Shown: piece by piece, positions 18,690-27,060 of the stretch
Numbering within the stretch: the first letter of the stretch is position 1
How the letters are laid out: each line of letters begins with the position of its first letter
Assembly (NCBI GenBank): GCA_001939145.1
Contig: LSRX01000712.1
Location: 224,645 to 288,644 of the forward strand
Origin: Symbiodinium microadriaticum
Taxonomy: Eukaryota > Sar > Dinophyceae > Suessiales > Symbiodiniaceae
Length of the DNA stretch: 64,000 nt
Direction: 5' to 3'
Made by a program: the position numbers and the translations under genes
The notes under the pieces: model-generated
Database searches by the model: none
Told to the model about the DNA's origin: nothing
What the model saw: only the letters and a program-made list of their open reading frames with translations

Positions 18690-19357
18690 CGGACTTTCGA
18701 GTGCAAGAAGCCAGGCTTTTCGACCTACTTTACCCTGGCCTTCGCAGGCCAGATTTGAGACTTTACACGCCAGTGGAAGTCGAACTCTTCAGGCCAGGAC
18801 GGTCTTCGCTACTTTGGCCATCTCGACCACCACTGATTCAGCACTTTACTGAGTTGAGGCTTTTGGACTTTATGGCGTGGATCACGATTCCCATGTCGAC
18901 TTTCAGAATGGTGATGGAGAGGGCCCAGCAGACGGGTTTCTTCACTTTGAGCGCAAATGAAGTTCTGGGCGCTCCAGAGTACATCAACTTTTCGCTGTCG
19001 CCAAGGTCCGCGCTACTTTTCTACAGCTTCCAGTTGAGCATTTCGGAAAGAGGTGGGCAGCGTCATACTTTGGGCGGCCCACAGGATACCCTCGCCACGG
19101 TCGGCCTGCACTTTCCGGTCGATCTTTTTGAGGATCTCCTCATCCGAGGCGTATTGAAACTTTGGAATCGAAGATACATCGATTACTTTTTCAGATTCTT
19201 TACTTTCCAGATGCCAATTGGACCTCTACTTTTCTCAGTGACGATCGTGCACCGATGCCACCGCTTGGAGGGGGTCCCGCAGTGTTCGTTCGAGTCTTAC
19301 GACCACATCCATGGCGCGAGTTTGGGCAGATCTCTCTCGGTCTAGGACATTTTCAGG
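18690..19357 (+). CDS. Exon interrupted by many ACTTT pentamers
   Basis: Sixteen ACTTT pentamers lie between 18693 and 19232, in all three phases. Removing 13 of them gives a single open frame from a TTTAG acceptor (about 18675) to CAG|GTGGGT at 19357. That frame contains VQEARLFDLPWPSQARFETR near the start, ELRLLDGVDHDSHVDFQNGD and SDDRAPMPPLGGGPAVFVRV, and ends in FGQISLGLGHFQ. The pentamers at 18693, 18843 and 18899 fit the frame as they stand. Unaltered, the DNA also has a 214-codon frame (18701-19345), but that frame jumps between the three underlying frames at each pentamer. About 220 codons, no family recognised. Two opposing explanations are a decaying exon hit by repeated 5-bp insertions, or insertions removed from RNA. 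Confidence 0.55.
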
Positions 19358-19463
19358 TGGGTGGTTACCGTTGTAGGAGCCTTATAGAAGGTCTATATAC
19401 CTTATAGAAGCCTTCTAGAAGCCCTGTATACCCTAAACTCCCGAGATGTAGTTTCCTTCAACT
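19358..19463 (+). mobile_element. MITE-M copy positioned as an intron
   Basis: Begins GTGGGTGGTTACCGTTGTAG at the end of the ACTTT exon and ends CCCGAGATGTAG|TTTCC. Coding-like sequence resumes within 10 bp. The element therefore supplies both the GT and the AG. Confidence 0.65.
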
Positions 19464-19627
19464 CTTGGGCCCAAGCTATCGAGCTTAAGCTTAATGGGCA
19501 GGCACAGTTTGTAGGACTTTTTCGGAGCGGAAGTTGCTTGGGGTGTCATTTTCGGAGCTTCAAATTTGGTGCTGTCGGGGGAAAATTCGGAGCCTCAGAC
19601 GATAAACCTGCAAGCCGTTGGCCGTAG
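19457..19627 (+). CDS. Candidate exon downstream of the M element
   Basis: The frame reads FNSWAQAIELKLNGQAQFVG and LFRSGSCLGCHFRSFKFGAV and stops at TAG 19625-19627. The exact acceptor and phase relation with the ACTTT exon are uncertain; another frame continues from the exon as FPSTLGPKLSSLSLMGRHSL. The TTTGTAGGACTTTTTCGG segment resembles 15040-15060. Confidence 0.4.
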   Translation, partial: FNSWAQAIELKLNGQAQFVGLFRSGSCLGCHFRSFKFGAVGGKFGASDDKPASRWP

Positions 19628-19764
19628 TTTCCATAAAATCGCAATCGAATCGGACTCGCATCCCTCAAAGTCTTCCAAGCTGCCCTCCTATGTTGGGGGG
19701 TAAGTAAAACATACGTCCAAGTTTTTCCTAAACCGTCTGCCTACCAGAATCTATTCTTTGCTAG

Positions 19765-19833
19765 GGCCGCAGGCGCGTGATAGAAGCCCTGGTAGAGAAT
19801 CTCATAGAGGGGCTCCAGCGGCCCAAGAAGAAG
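19765..19833 (+). CDS. Candidate 69-nt exon with good splice sites
   Basis: Acceptor CTATTCTTTGCTAG, frame GRRRVIEALVENLIEGLQRP then KKK, donor AAG|GTAGGT. Phase 0 at both ends. An amphipathic helix with a basic tail is predicted by eye. Confidence 0.5.
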
Positions 19834-20066
19834 GTAGGTTTTGGTCGTAGATGGAACCCTAAATCCTGGACCCTCGTATCCCGCACCTAAGCCATCTAAT
19901 TAGCCCCTTCCTTATCAAGGGAAGCCATAAGGCAAGCCTGAGCAGTAAACTTCGATCGACACCCCTTTGGCACGCCCCTATAATCCCCCATGAAACCCTT
20001 AGATGCACATAGGGTTTAGACCCTAAGCCCTAAAACCCTAAACCCTAAATTCGTACGACCCTACAG

Positions 20067-20186
20067 ATCCCCTATGAGAAGACGGGGCTTGCGAGGCCAA
20101 GACAGCGCATCCATATCTCTACCTGGGTGCCACAGCCAACGAGGCAGCATGTTTGTTGTGATCATCTTCTTCTTCTTGGGCGAAAG
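20067..20186 (+). CDS. Candidate 120-nt exon ending at a MITE-G boundary
   Basis: Acceptor ACCCTACAG, frame IPYEKTGLARPRQRIHISTW then VPQPTRQHVCCDHLLLLGRK, donor AAG|GTACAA. Phase 0/0. The donor GT is the first base pair of the following family-G element. Confidence 0.5.
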
Positions 20187-20305
20187 GTACAATATAGGGG
20201 CCTTAATAATTAGTATAGGGTTTTGGGGGGTATATTAGACTAGAATTAAATATAGTACGGAACCCCCAACAACCCATTCTAATTATTCAGGCCCCTACAT
20301 TACCT
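20187..20305 (+). mobile_element. MITE-G copy at an exon donor
   Basis: GTACAATATAGGGGCCTTAA at the left; TAATTATTCAGGCCCCTACA at the right, with inner inverted pairs around AGTATAGGG and CCATTCTAATTATT. Confidence 0.75.
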
Positions 20306-20375
20306 GAGGGGGGTGTAAGGTTCATGCCTGTGCGTGAGGATTGCGGAGTTGAGTTGAAGCGCGAAACGTGCCCTA

Positions 20376-20660
20376 ACATGTATGTACATACGTATGTATG
20401 TATGCATGCATGCATGCATGTATGCATGTATGCATGTATGTACGCATGCATGTACGTACGTATGTGTGTGTGTGTCTGCATGTATGTATGTATGCATGCA
20501 TGTATGTATGCATGTGTGTATGTATGTATTTCTGTATGTAAGTAAGTATGTATGTAGGTATTTATATGTACATGTACATGTATGTGTATGTGTACGTGTA
20601 TGCGTATGCATATGCATATGTATATGTATATGTATATGCTCATAAGAACATATGATCATA
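20376..20660. repeat. (ATGT/ATGC)n microsatellite, about 280 bp
   Basis: Tetranucleotide tract with purine-pyrimidine alternation. It produces long overlapping but meaningless ORFs on both strands (Tyr/Met/Cys/Val or His/Thr/Tyr/Ile). Confidence 0.95.
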
Positions 20661-20860
20661 TGATGCTTCTACATACACGGTTGGTGTCCCTTAAACCGTG
20701 CGGCCTTAGATATACGTTATAGTTCCCATAGCCCAGTAAGTTACTGTGTAGGTAACTGGGTTCTTAGGGTAATCCTCGGTGGTAGTATCACGGGCGCAGT
20801 CAGTCGGTTGGGTTTAGAGCAATGGGTACCAAAATGGGAGCTATCCTAAAATTACAACCC

Positions 20861-20957
20861 TGTGGGTAGGTCTCTAAATTAGGATCCCTTGCGGGGTTCT
20901 TTTTTTAATAAGGGTGCCGTACTTTGTGTTGGGGACTTGAACAGGGATTTAGTCTAA
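20861..20957 (+). mobile_element. MITE-P copy
   Basis: TGTGGGTAGGTCTCTAAATT at the left, core AAGGGTGCCGTACT; the right end is eroded. Confidence 0.7.
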
Positions 20958-21013
20958 AGTCCCCTCAGCCTCCTCCACTTCTAACCGAAAAGGCGTGTAG
21001 AACTAACTGCCAG

Positions 21014-21094
21014 GACGACGAGGAGCATTTTGCATCCAAAGCTGCGCTCGAACGCATCTTTCCTGCACCGCAGTGTTTCGGCGTCGGCAATTGA
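21014..21094 (+). CDS. Candidate terminal exon
   Basis: Following CTGCCAG the frame reads DDEEHFASKAALERIFPAPQ then CFGVGN to TGA at 21092-21094. Acidic start, otherwise globular. No family recognised. Confidence 0.45.
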   Translation, partial: DDEEHFASKAALERIFPAPQCFGVGN

Positions 21095-21296
21095 GTAGAC
21101 CGTAGGTCTCAGGGATGTGAAGGGGTTTACAGATTTGGGACTTTCCGAAAATTAGGGGTACCTTATTTTGGAGTTCTTACAATAAGGATCCTACTATTAA
21201 GGCTACTATGTTAGGGTCCCCTAATTTTCGGAAACCCGCATTTGTTCTACTGGCAGATTCACAATAGTTGGTTTCATTTTCGATCTAAGGAACCCT

Positions 21297-21389
21297 AACC
21301 CTAAGGCTCCAAGGACTCATAATTTTAGGCTTTTGGGCCCAAAGACCATGCTACATAAGGCTTCTGGGCTATTTCGAGCCTTTAGGGTA
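21297..21389 (-). mobile_element. MITE-D copy
   Basis: AACCCTAAGGCTCC to GAGCCTTTAGGGTAA with the core reversed. Confidence 0.75.
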
Positions 21390-21480
21390 AGCGGAAATCC
21401 TACACCGTAAACCCCCAACAGGTGGCCTGTTGAAAAAATCAGGAGCCGAGGAGTCGGATTTCGGGATAAGGCCACTCTGT

Positions 21481-21580
21481 AGGTTTTCCCAGTAGGACCG
21501 TTTTGCCCTTTCTCTTTTTGGGGTTTCCCTAGTTTGTAGAAAAAAGCGCACCCTTATTTCTCAGGGGCTACTGGCAAACC
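21481..21580 (+). mobile_element. MITE-E copy
   Basis: GGTTTTCCCAGTAGGACC to GGGGCTACTGGCAAACC, slightly shortened centre. Confidence 0.75.
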
Positions 21581-21691
21581 CTAAACCCCTAAACCCTAAA
21601 ACCCTAAAACTCGAAATCCTAAACCCTATAAGGCCACTATAGTATTCGGAAGGGTCTCTGGAGATTTCAGATCTAGAAAACGATCAGAGTT

Positions 21692-21886
21692 TTGTATGTT
21701 TTCCGGGAAACGATGGGTTCCTGGTTGGGAGTCCTTCCTGTGAAGGATGGTGGGTCGTGCTATAGCTGTCGCTTTGGGCCTTCTTCGAGGGTCATCTGCC
21801 TGTTTAGGGCTCCCAACGTATTTAATTTTGATGTCCGTATAGCAAAGGAAGTTCTGAGGGTTAAAGGTGGGGTTCCTAAACCCTAA
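21692..21886 (+). CDS. Hypothetical ORF
   Basis: Open frame including VKDGGSCYSCRFGPSSRVIC and NVFNFDVRIAKEVLRVKGG, closed by TAA. Contains a CxxC. Start codon uncertain; could be an internal exon followed by the TA-rich tract. Confidence 0.3.
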   Translation: MYVFRETMGSWLGVLPVKDGGSCYSCRFGPSSRVICLFRAPNVFNFDVRIAKEVLRVKGGVPKP

Positions 21887-21907
21887 TCCCACTATAAATA
21901 AATAAAG

Positions 21908-22110
21908 CAGTGTGTGTATATATATATATATACACATGTATATGTATAGACATATACATATGTAGATTACATTTGCGTATGTGTATACATATATGTAGAA
22001 CATGTACATATATATACATATGTACCTATATATATATATATATACACATACATGTAGGTATGTGTATGTAGATAGGTAGGTAGGTGGGTAGGTAGGTAGA
22101 TAGATAGACA
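21908..22110. repeat. TA-rich and (GGTA/GATA)n microsatellite
   Basis: TATATA, CATATG and TAGGTAGG units. The long reverse ORFs here are repeat-encoded. Confidence 0.9.
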
Positions 22111-22265
22111 TACATGATAGTTGTTTGTTCTTTCTGGGCAGGCCTGGCTGATGGTTTCAGCCTGGAGATTCCCAGAGAGCCCCAAGCTTTCGGGTTTTTA
22201 GGTTTTCGAGTTTTAGCGGTTTAAGTTTTGGGTTTGGGATTTAGGGTTTTGGGTTTAGGGTTCCG

Positions 22266-22346
22266 GGGCCCGCTGCTGAGGATACGACATCGCACAGGTG
22301 CGCGAGCATCATAACTTGGCTCCCTGGCTTGGAACCTGACTTGTGA
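22266..22346 (+). CDS. Weak candidate exon
   Basis: Frame GPAAEDTTSHRCASIITWLP then GLEPDL to TGA. TTTAGGG units on both sides; no clear acceptor. Confidence 0.3.
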   Translation, partial: GPAAEDTTSHRCASIITWLPGLEPDL

Positions 22347-22499
22347 TGTTTGTAAAAGTTTAGGGCTTAGGGCTTAGGGTTTAGGGTTCAGGGTTTAGGA
22401 AGGTCTGAGAAGTAGTGAAGTCATCTTTCCTTGTAGCCCAGTTTATTCTACTGCGATATACCCCGAAACCCTACTAAACCCTATTCCCTATCCATTAAG

Positions 22500-22670
22500 A
22501 GCCGATAGTGGGGTTGGCCCTAAACCCCTAAACCCCTAAACCCCGTAAACCCCTAAACAGCCTAAGCCCTAAACCCCTAAAGCCCTAAACCCCTAAACCG
22601 TAAACCCCTAAAGCCCTAAAGCCCTAAACCCCTAAACCCCTAAACGCTACACCCTAAACGAGCTATGGAG
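22500..22670 (-). repeat. CCCTAAA-type array
   Basis: CCCCTAAACCCCTAAA units with GCCCTAAA variants. A short following island (22663-22702) reads MERGLPARTMILGR to a GG|GTTTACC donor. Confidence 0.85.
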
Positions 22671-22989
22671 AGAGGTCTCCCGGCAAGAACGATGATACTG
22701 GGGCGAGGGTTTACCTCAACCCTATGAAACCTTCCCTTCTAGGCTTCCTTACTATGATGTCTTTACATGGGATGTTCCGAAAATAGGGGACCCTAATATA
22801 TAGTAGCCGAAATAGGAACTACATACGGGCCTATGGGTACCGATACATATGACTATTCTCTATTCCGTGGGGGTTGTTTCGTATCAATGTATCACTAAAT
22901 ACCCGAAGCCAACTCTAGCCCAGGCCCGTGTATCGGACAGTTTGGTTAGTTCCTGATTTTGCGATATACCCTGGCTTTAGGTTCCTGCT

Positions 22990-23165
22990 TCTTGTTCAAA
23001 AATCCTAAACCCCTTAAGCCGCTAAACCCCTAAACCCCTAAACCCTAAACCCCTAAACCCCTGAAGCCCTAAACCCCTAAAGGCCCTAAATCCCTAGACC
23101 CTAAACCCTAAACCCCTCGACCCTAAACCCCTAAACCCCTAAACCCCAAGAAAGCGTGCAAGGCC
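22990..23165 (-). repeat. CCCTAAA-type array
   Basis: C-rich telomere-like units, one of the more regular tracts. Confidence 0.85.
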
Positions 23166-23223
23166 CCAGCCCTACGGCCCGAACCCTAAACGTCCTAGGC
23201 CTGAAAGCCCGAAACCCCTGCAG

Positions 23224-23286
23224 AATGTTTTTTTACGGCCGCACTCCTGAGACTCACCGACTGTTGGGGCCTTACCGGGGAATCCA
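23224..23286 (+). CDS. Candidate exon, truncated by an N
   Basis: After CCCTGCAG the frame reads MFFYGRTPETHRLLGPYRGI up to an undetermined base at 23287. A second frame (CFFTAALLRLTDCWGLTGES) is also open. Confidence 0.35.
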
Positions 23287-23307
23287 NGTTTAGGGATGTT
23301 TAGGGTT

Positions 23308-23401
23308 TACCCCTAGGCCCCTAAGTAGTTCCTTTTTTGGGATTACCTTATAGGATTCTAAATATAAACCATAAAAAGGAACTACTTAGGGGTCTGTAGT
23401 T
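23308..23401 (+). mobile_element. MITE-A copy
   Basis: TACCCCTAGGCCCCTAAGTA to TACTTAGGGGTCTGTAG; the right outer end is mutated. Confidence 0.8.
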
Positions 23402-23591
23402 AGACACTGCGATTAAAGGGTCATAACCTAGCTAGTTTGTAGGTTTGGTGTCACAGGTAGTTAATGAAGAGTGTTGTATTTAGGGTACAGCATTGGCGTA
23501 GTCATAGTATGGGACCCTGGGCAATAGTAGGCTAACTAAGTAGCCTCTGAATTCCGGAGTTTGTTTGCTCACCTAGTAATAATAGCAACAG

Positions 23592-23726
23592 TGTAGCCCG
23601 TCCTGGAGAAAACCATACCATGCCGTTCTGTACCTTATGGCCGATGCTGAGCTCCACCATCCCCACAATGCCCTGATGGAACTTTCTTATTTCTTATACA
23701 ACCCTTATATTATAGGACCACGATGA
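23592..23726 (+). CDS. Candidate exon
   Basis: After AATAGCAACAG the frame reads CSPSWRKPYHAVLYLMADAE then LHHPHNALMELSYFL, to TGA at 23724. A second frame (NSVARPGENHTMPFCTLWPM) is also open over the first half. Confidence 0.35.
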   Translation, partial: CSPSWRKPYHAVLYLMADAELHHPHNALMELSYFLYNPYIIGPR

Positions 23727-23946
23727 TGCGGCTCTAAGTACCACAAAAGAGCCCAATACCCCGAGTTCAGGACTATACCTTTAGATATAGGATAATCATA
23801 TAGTTCAAGTAATATTACTCCAGTATATTCAGGGCTGGTAAATCCTTCTTAATGCTCAGTGGCATCCTATAAAAGCCTGTCAAAACTCTCAGAACTCATG
23901 AGACCCTTCAATTTTTGAGGCGCCTTGTTGATGTCTTCCTTTACAG

Positions 23947-24244
23947 CATAGCCCTTAAGCGCGTGCTTCTGCTCCAAACGTTCGGCATCCGGCCTGTAAA
24001 GCCTTGCAGAGCCTTACTCTAAGGCTGTTGGCCTCAGATGTTTGGGTTTTGGATCGTAATGTTGTAGGGTAGTAATTTGGGGATCTATATAGGTTTGTTA
24101 GGTACTTGTTGCAGGCCCCAAAAATCTTCCACAGTCTCACCGAGCCGTATCGCGGATCGGTAAAGCGACCGTCCGCAGAACTCTCCCAAGGTTTGCGGTG
24201 GCCGTCGACGCGCAAGAAAGTCCGGCACAAAGGACCGCTACAAG
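23947..24244 (+). CDS. Two candidate exons with good acceptors
   Basis: Exon 23947-23995: acceptor TTCCTTTACAG, frame IALKRVLLLQTFGIRP, donor CCT|GTAAAG. Exon 24115-24244: acceptor CTTGTTGCAG, frame APKIFHSLTEPYRGSVKRPS then AELSQGLRWPSTRKKVRHKG, donor G|GTGCCG. The second has a basic C-terminal half. The intervening 119 bp would be the intron (phase 0 kept). A reverse ORF over 23955-24230 is open too, but lacks comparable splice sites. Confidence 0.45.
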
Positions 24245-24522
24245 GTGCCGATGGGGTCGCCCTAAACCCTAAACCCTAAACTCTAAATCCCTAAATCCCT
24301 AAACCCTAAACGCCTGGTGCAACGAGGGGCAGCTGTTGCGCCTTTTAGGATTAGGTTTTTTTTTGCCCGCGAAGGGTTTTTTGTGTTCAGGTGACTTATC
24401 CCAGCTCTCCAAGCACCTTAGATTTAGATACATGGGTTTAGGGTCGTAGTGACTGCTGCAAAAGTTTCCACGTGACCATGACGGTATTAATTCCGGGTTA
24501 ATTCGTACTTATTCGGGCTTAG

Positions 24523-24737
24523 CATTGATTCTTGAGGCTTTGGGAGGTCGACATATGCCGGGTAGAATGTGGGGGAGGGTCTGCACTTTACATAAGTATT
24601 ATATATATATATATATATATATATTTTTTTATTTATTTATTCGTTTTGTTTGTTTATTTAGACTGGCAGATCTACTTGTGAAGGATCATGGTGGAAGCTT
24701 AAAGCAACCCTCAGCACTGGCTCTGCACCGCTTATGA
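24523..24737 (+). CDS. Two-exon terminal gene segment with AT-rich intron
   Basis: Exon one reads ILEALGGRHMPGRMWGRVCT to AA|GTATTA at 24596. The intron 24596-24661 is (AT)n plus a T-rich tract ending TTTATTTAG. Exon two reads LADLLVKDHGGSLKQPSALA then LHRL and TGA at 24735. Phases match (AA|A). The 66-bp intron is a multiple of three without a stop, so unspliced RNA would also stay in frame. Confidence 0.45.
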
Positions 24738-24912
24738 AACCCTTAGACACCTTCGCAGAACCACCCAACTCCGAGCCCCCCCCACCCTGAGATTTCGACC
24801 GCAAGTTAGCTGTAAACGCGATCTACGAGCCTCACAAAAAAACCCTGCAGAGAATGCTTATAAGGTGGCGAAGTCGGCTCACTTAGACCTCCTTAAGTTA
24901 TTAAGGGTCTAA
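24733..24912 (+). CDS. Hypothetical open frame, 59 codons
   Basis: No ATG; reads TLRHLRRTTQLRAPPTLRFR, then RDLRASQKNPAENAYKVAKS and AHLDLLKLLRV to TAA. It overlaps the stop of the preceding exon by a few bases in another frame, so probably only the part from about 24840 is exonic. Confidence 0.3.
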   Translation, partial: YETLRHLRRTTQLRAPPTLRFRPQVSCKRDLRASQKNPAENAYKVAKSAHLDLLKLLRV

Positions 24913-25224
24913 GGTTCCTAGGATTGAGGGTTGAAGGGTTTAGGTTTTAAAGGCTTAAGGCACCTTGCAAAATCATTTGACAACTGCTTGTTAAAAGGCC
25001 GCTATAGTTTCCGCTAAATTCCGTCGGGTAGCCAAACCCTAAACTCTAAACCCTCACTGAGCCCTAGACTCTAAACCCTTAAACCCCAGGCCCTGTGGTC
25101 AAAACCGCCACACCCCAAACCCATACTCAGCGGCCCAGGGAACTTGGTAAGTTTTTTATAAGTAGGCTAGTTGGGGTAATTCCATTTAGGGTGCTTATGG
25201 CTCTACAAACCTGTAGCCGAAATG

Positions 25225-25305
25225 ACCTACGTGTTTAGGGTTCCTTGTTATGGCTTCTATATCTAGTTCCTCAAAAAGGGTATGTCTTTTGGGCCACATG
25301 TATAA
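25225..25305 (+). mobile_element. Dispersed repeat N
   Basis: GGTTCCTTGTTATGGCTTCT through GGTATGTCTTTTGGGCCACA. A related copy lies at 60840-60910. Confidence 0.6.
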
Positions 25306-25514
25306 CCTACTTACTAAGTCCCGAGCCTCCATTTAGGGTACATAGACCTCTACTTATATCTCCATTTAGGGTACTTAGAACTCCACTTAGGGTACTTATA
25401 TCTCCGCTTATAACCTGCTTTCACTACGTGTCCTCTGGGCCTAAGAAGTACCCTAAACCCTAAACCCCTAAACCCTAAACCTTAAACTAAGCCTTAAACC
25501 CTAAACCGTACCAG

Positions 25515-25602
25515 ACTTCAAGGTTCGGACGGCGGTCCATCACGGCAGCCTGGAAGTTCACGTGCATCCATGGCTTAGGGTGAGCGCCGTTCCCAGCGGA
25601 CG
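25515..25602 (+). CDS. Candidate exon between CCCTAAA and TTTAGGG blocks
   Basis: Acceptor ACCGTACCAG, frame FKVRTAVHHGSLEVHVHPWL then RVSAVPSGR, donor CG|GTTTAGGG. CCCTAAA units end 10 bp upstream and a TTTAGGG array starts exactly at the donor. Beta-strand-like pattern. One of the clearest islands. Confidence 0.5.
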
Positions 25603-25700
25603 GTTTAGGGTTTAGGGTTTAGGGCCTTCAGGGTTTAGGGTCTTTAGGGTTTAGGGTTTTTGGTTTGGGGCCTTTAGGGTTTAGGGTTTAGGCTCCAAAG
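25603..25700 (+). repeat. TTTAGGG array starting at a donor
   Basis: GTTTAGGGTTTAGGGTTTAG and variants immediately after the preceding exon. Confidence 0.9.
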
Positions 25701-25807
25701 AAGAGCTCTATCAGGGTTTCCACAAGGGTTGAAGGGAGCATCATTAGGGTTTTAGGGAACTTTGGTTCGAAGGGGTTTGATAAAATTTCTTTGAGGTTGC
25801 AGGGTTT

Positions 25808-25920
25808 ACCCTAAGGGTCCATGTGCCCAAATACTATATACTTTGGCCCCAATGCACCTATACAGGGATCACTTTAAGACCAATGTATATACTATATGAG
25901 TACATGGACCCTTGGGCTTA
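25808..25920 (+). mobile_element. MITE-J copy
   Basis: ACCCTAAGGGTCCATGTGCC to GAGTACATGGACCCTTGGG; close to the copy at 11620. Confidence 0.8.
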
Positions 25921-26184
25921 GCGTTTCGTAGAGGCTACCAATGACGTCGATCGTCGATTGAATTAAGGGCCTAAGCAAGGGTCAAAGCTTTTTGGGGTTT
26001 CGAGTTTAGGGTCTACGTAAGTGGTTTTTCATGGAGTTTCTTGAGGCGTTACTCAAGTTTTCTGTAGGGTGCAGGGTTGAGGAAAGCAATTGGGTTTAGG
26101 GGTTAAGGCTTTTGGGGGAAGGTTTATGGTCTGGGGCTTGGGGTTTGCAGGGAAGTTGGTTTGATATTCTGCGTGCTCATTCAG

Positions 26185-26244
26185 GAGGAAGTGAACAAAT
26201 GCCTTATCGGCTTCCCTGGTATTTCTGACCCCCCAGATTCCTAG
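26185..26244 (+). CDS. Candidate short terminal exon
   Basis: Acceptor TGCTCATTCAG, frame EEVNKCLIGFPGISDPPDS, stop TAG at 26242. Confidence 0.4.
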   Translation, partial: EEVNKCLIGFPGISDPPDS

Positions 26245-26419
26245 TGAAATTGTGTAGGTGGTCAGAGATTCGAAGCTGCGCAGGACTTCGGTTTAACCCT
26301 AAACCTAAACCCGAAACCCTAAACCCGAAACCCGAAACCCCTAAACCCCTAAACCGGGGTGTTTAGATGTTCAGATCTCGGGTTGCCGGCGTCGCAAAAT
26401 TGTCTGCAGGAGTGTGGTC

Positions 26420-26680
26420 TAGAGACTAGGGCCTGGGGTTGAGGGCTTAGGGGCTGTTGGGTTTAGGGTTTAGGGGATATTGGGTTGAATTAGGGTTTAG
26501 GGGCTTTGGGTTGAGGGTTTAGGGTTTAGGGGCTATTGGGATTAGGGTTGAGGGTTTAGGGGTTAAGGCACTTGGGGCTTAGGGTTCTGGCTGCGGTTGA
26601 GGGTTTAGGCTTTAGGGGCTTGGGGTTTGGGGTTGAGGGTTTAGGGGCATAGGGTTGAGGGTTTAGGGTTTAGGGGTCAT
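26420..26680 (+). repeat. TTTAGGG array with GGGGCTTTGGGTTGA units
   Basis: Imperfect higher-order repeat of about 35 bp. Confidence 0.85.
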
Positions 26681-26689
26681 CCATTTCAG

Positions 26690-26819
26690 GCATCAGATCC
26701 AGGCTACAATGACCAGTTCATCGAAATCGCTGAAGCCTCTACCATCCGTAGTCGAACCGTCAGCATCAATGAACAGCTGAATGAGGCCACATCACTGGGG
26801 CTCCAACGCAGAAGCTTAA
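26690..26819 (+). CDS. Candidate 130-nt exon, helical
   Basis: Acceptor CCATTTCAG, frame ASDPGYNDQFIEIAEASTIR then SRTVSINEQLNEATSLGLQR, donor TTA A|GTACTG. Heptad-like hydrophobic spacing suggests a coiled coil. No family assigned. A hairpin with TGTCGGGT / ACCCGACA arms follows at 26840-26930, inside the presumed intron. Confidence 0.5.
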
Positions 26820-26973
26820 GTACTGTGTGCAATACTATTTTGTCGGGTTCCTTGCTGTACTAAGATTCTAATCTACCCCAAAAACCCTATTGTTGAGGCT
26901 CTGTAGTACACCCGACAGCTTAAATCCAGCATGGAGCCCTTACAAGAACCTTCTTGTAACCATTATGTGCTGA

Positions 26974-27060
26974 GGCAACGACACTGAGTGGAAGATCACC
27001 GTTCGGGTTCGTTGCAAAGCTCTTTCGGAAGACTGCATCCTGGCTGTGAAAGCGCCCTAG
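26974..27060 (+). CDS. Candidate terminal exon
   Basis: Frame GNDTEWKITVRVRCKALSED then CILAVKAP to TAG at 27058-27060. Alternating hydrophobic pattern suggests beta strands. A weaker frame 27069-27129 (MPAWCGLDEDAAVCGIGDSK) follows. Confidence 0.45.
   Translation, partial: GNDTEWKITVRVRCKALSEDCILAVKAP

Noticed and set aside
20287-20659. Four overlapping ORFs of 73-119 codons
   Set aside because: They only translate the ATGT/ATGC microsatellite; amino-acid content is four residues repeated.
21626-22185. Reverse ORFs of 161 and 72 codons
   Set aside because: Most of their length is encoded by TA and GGTA microsatellite.
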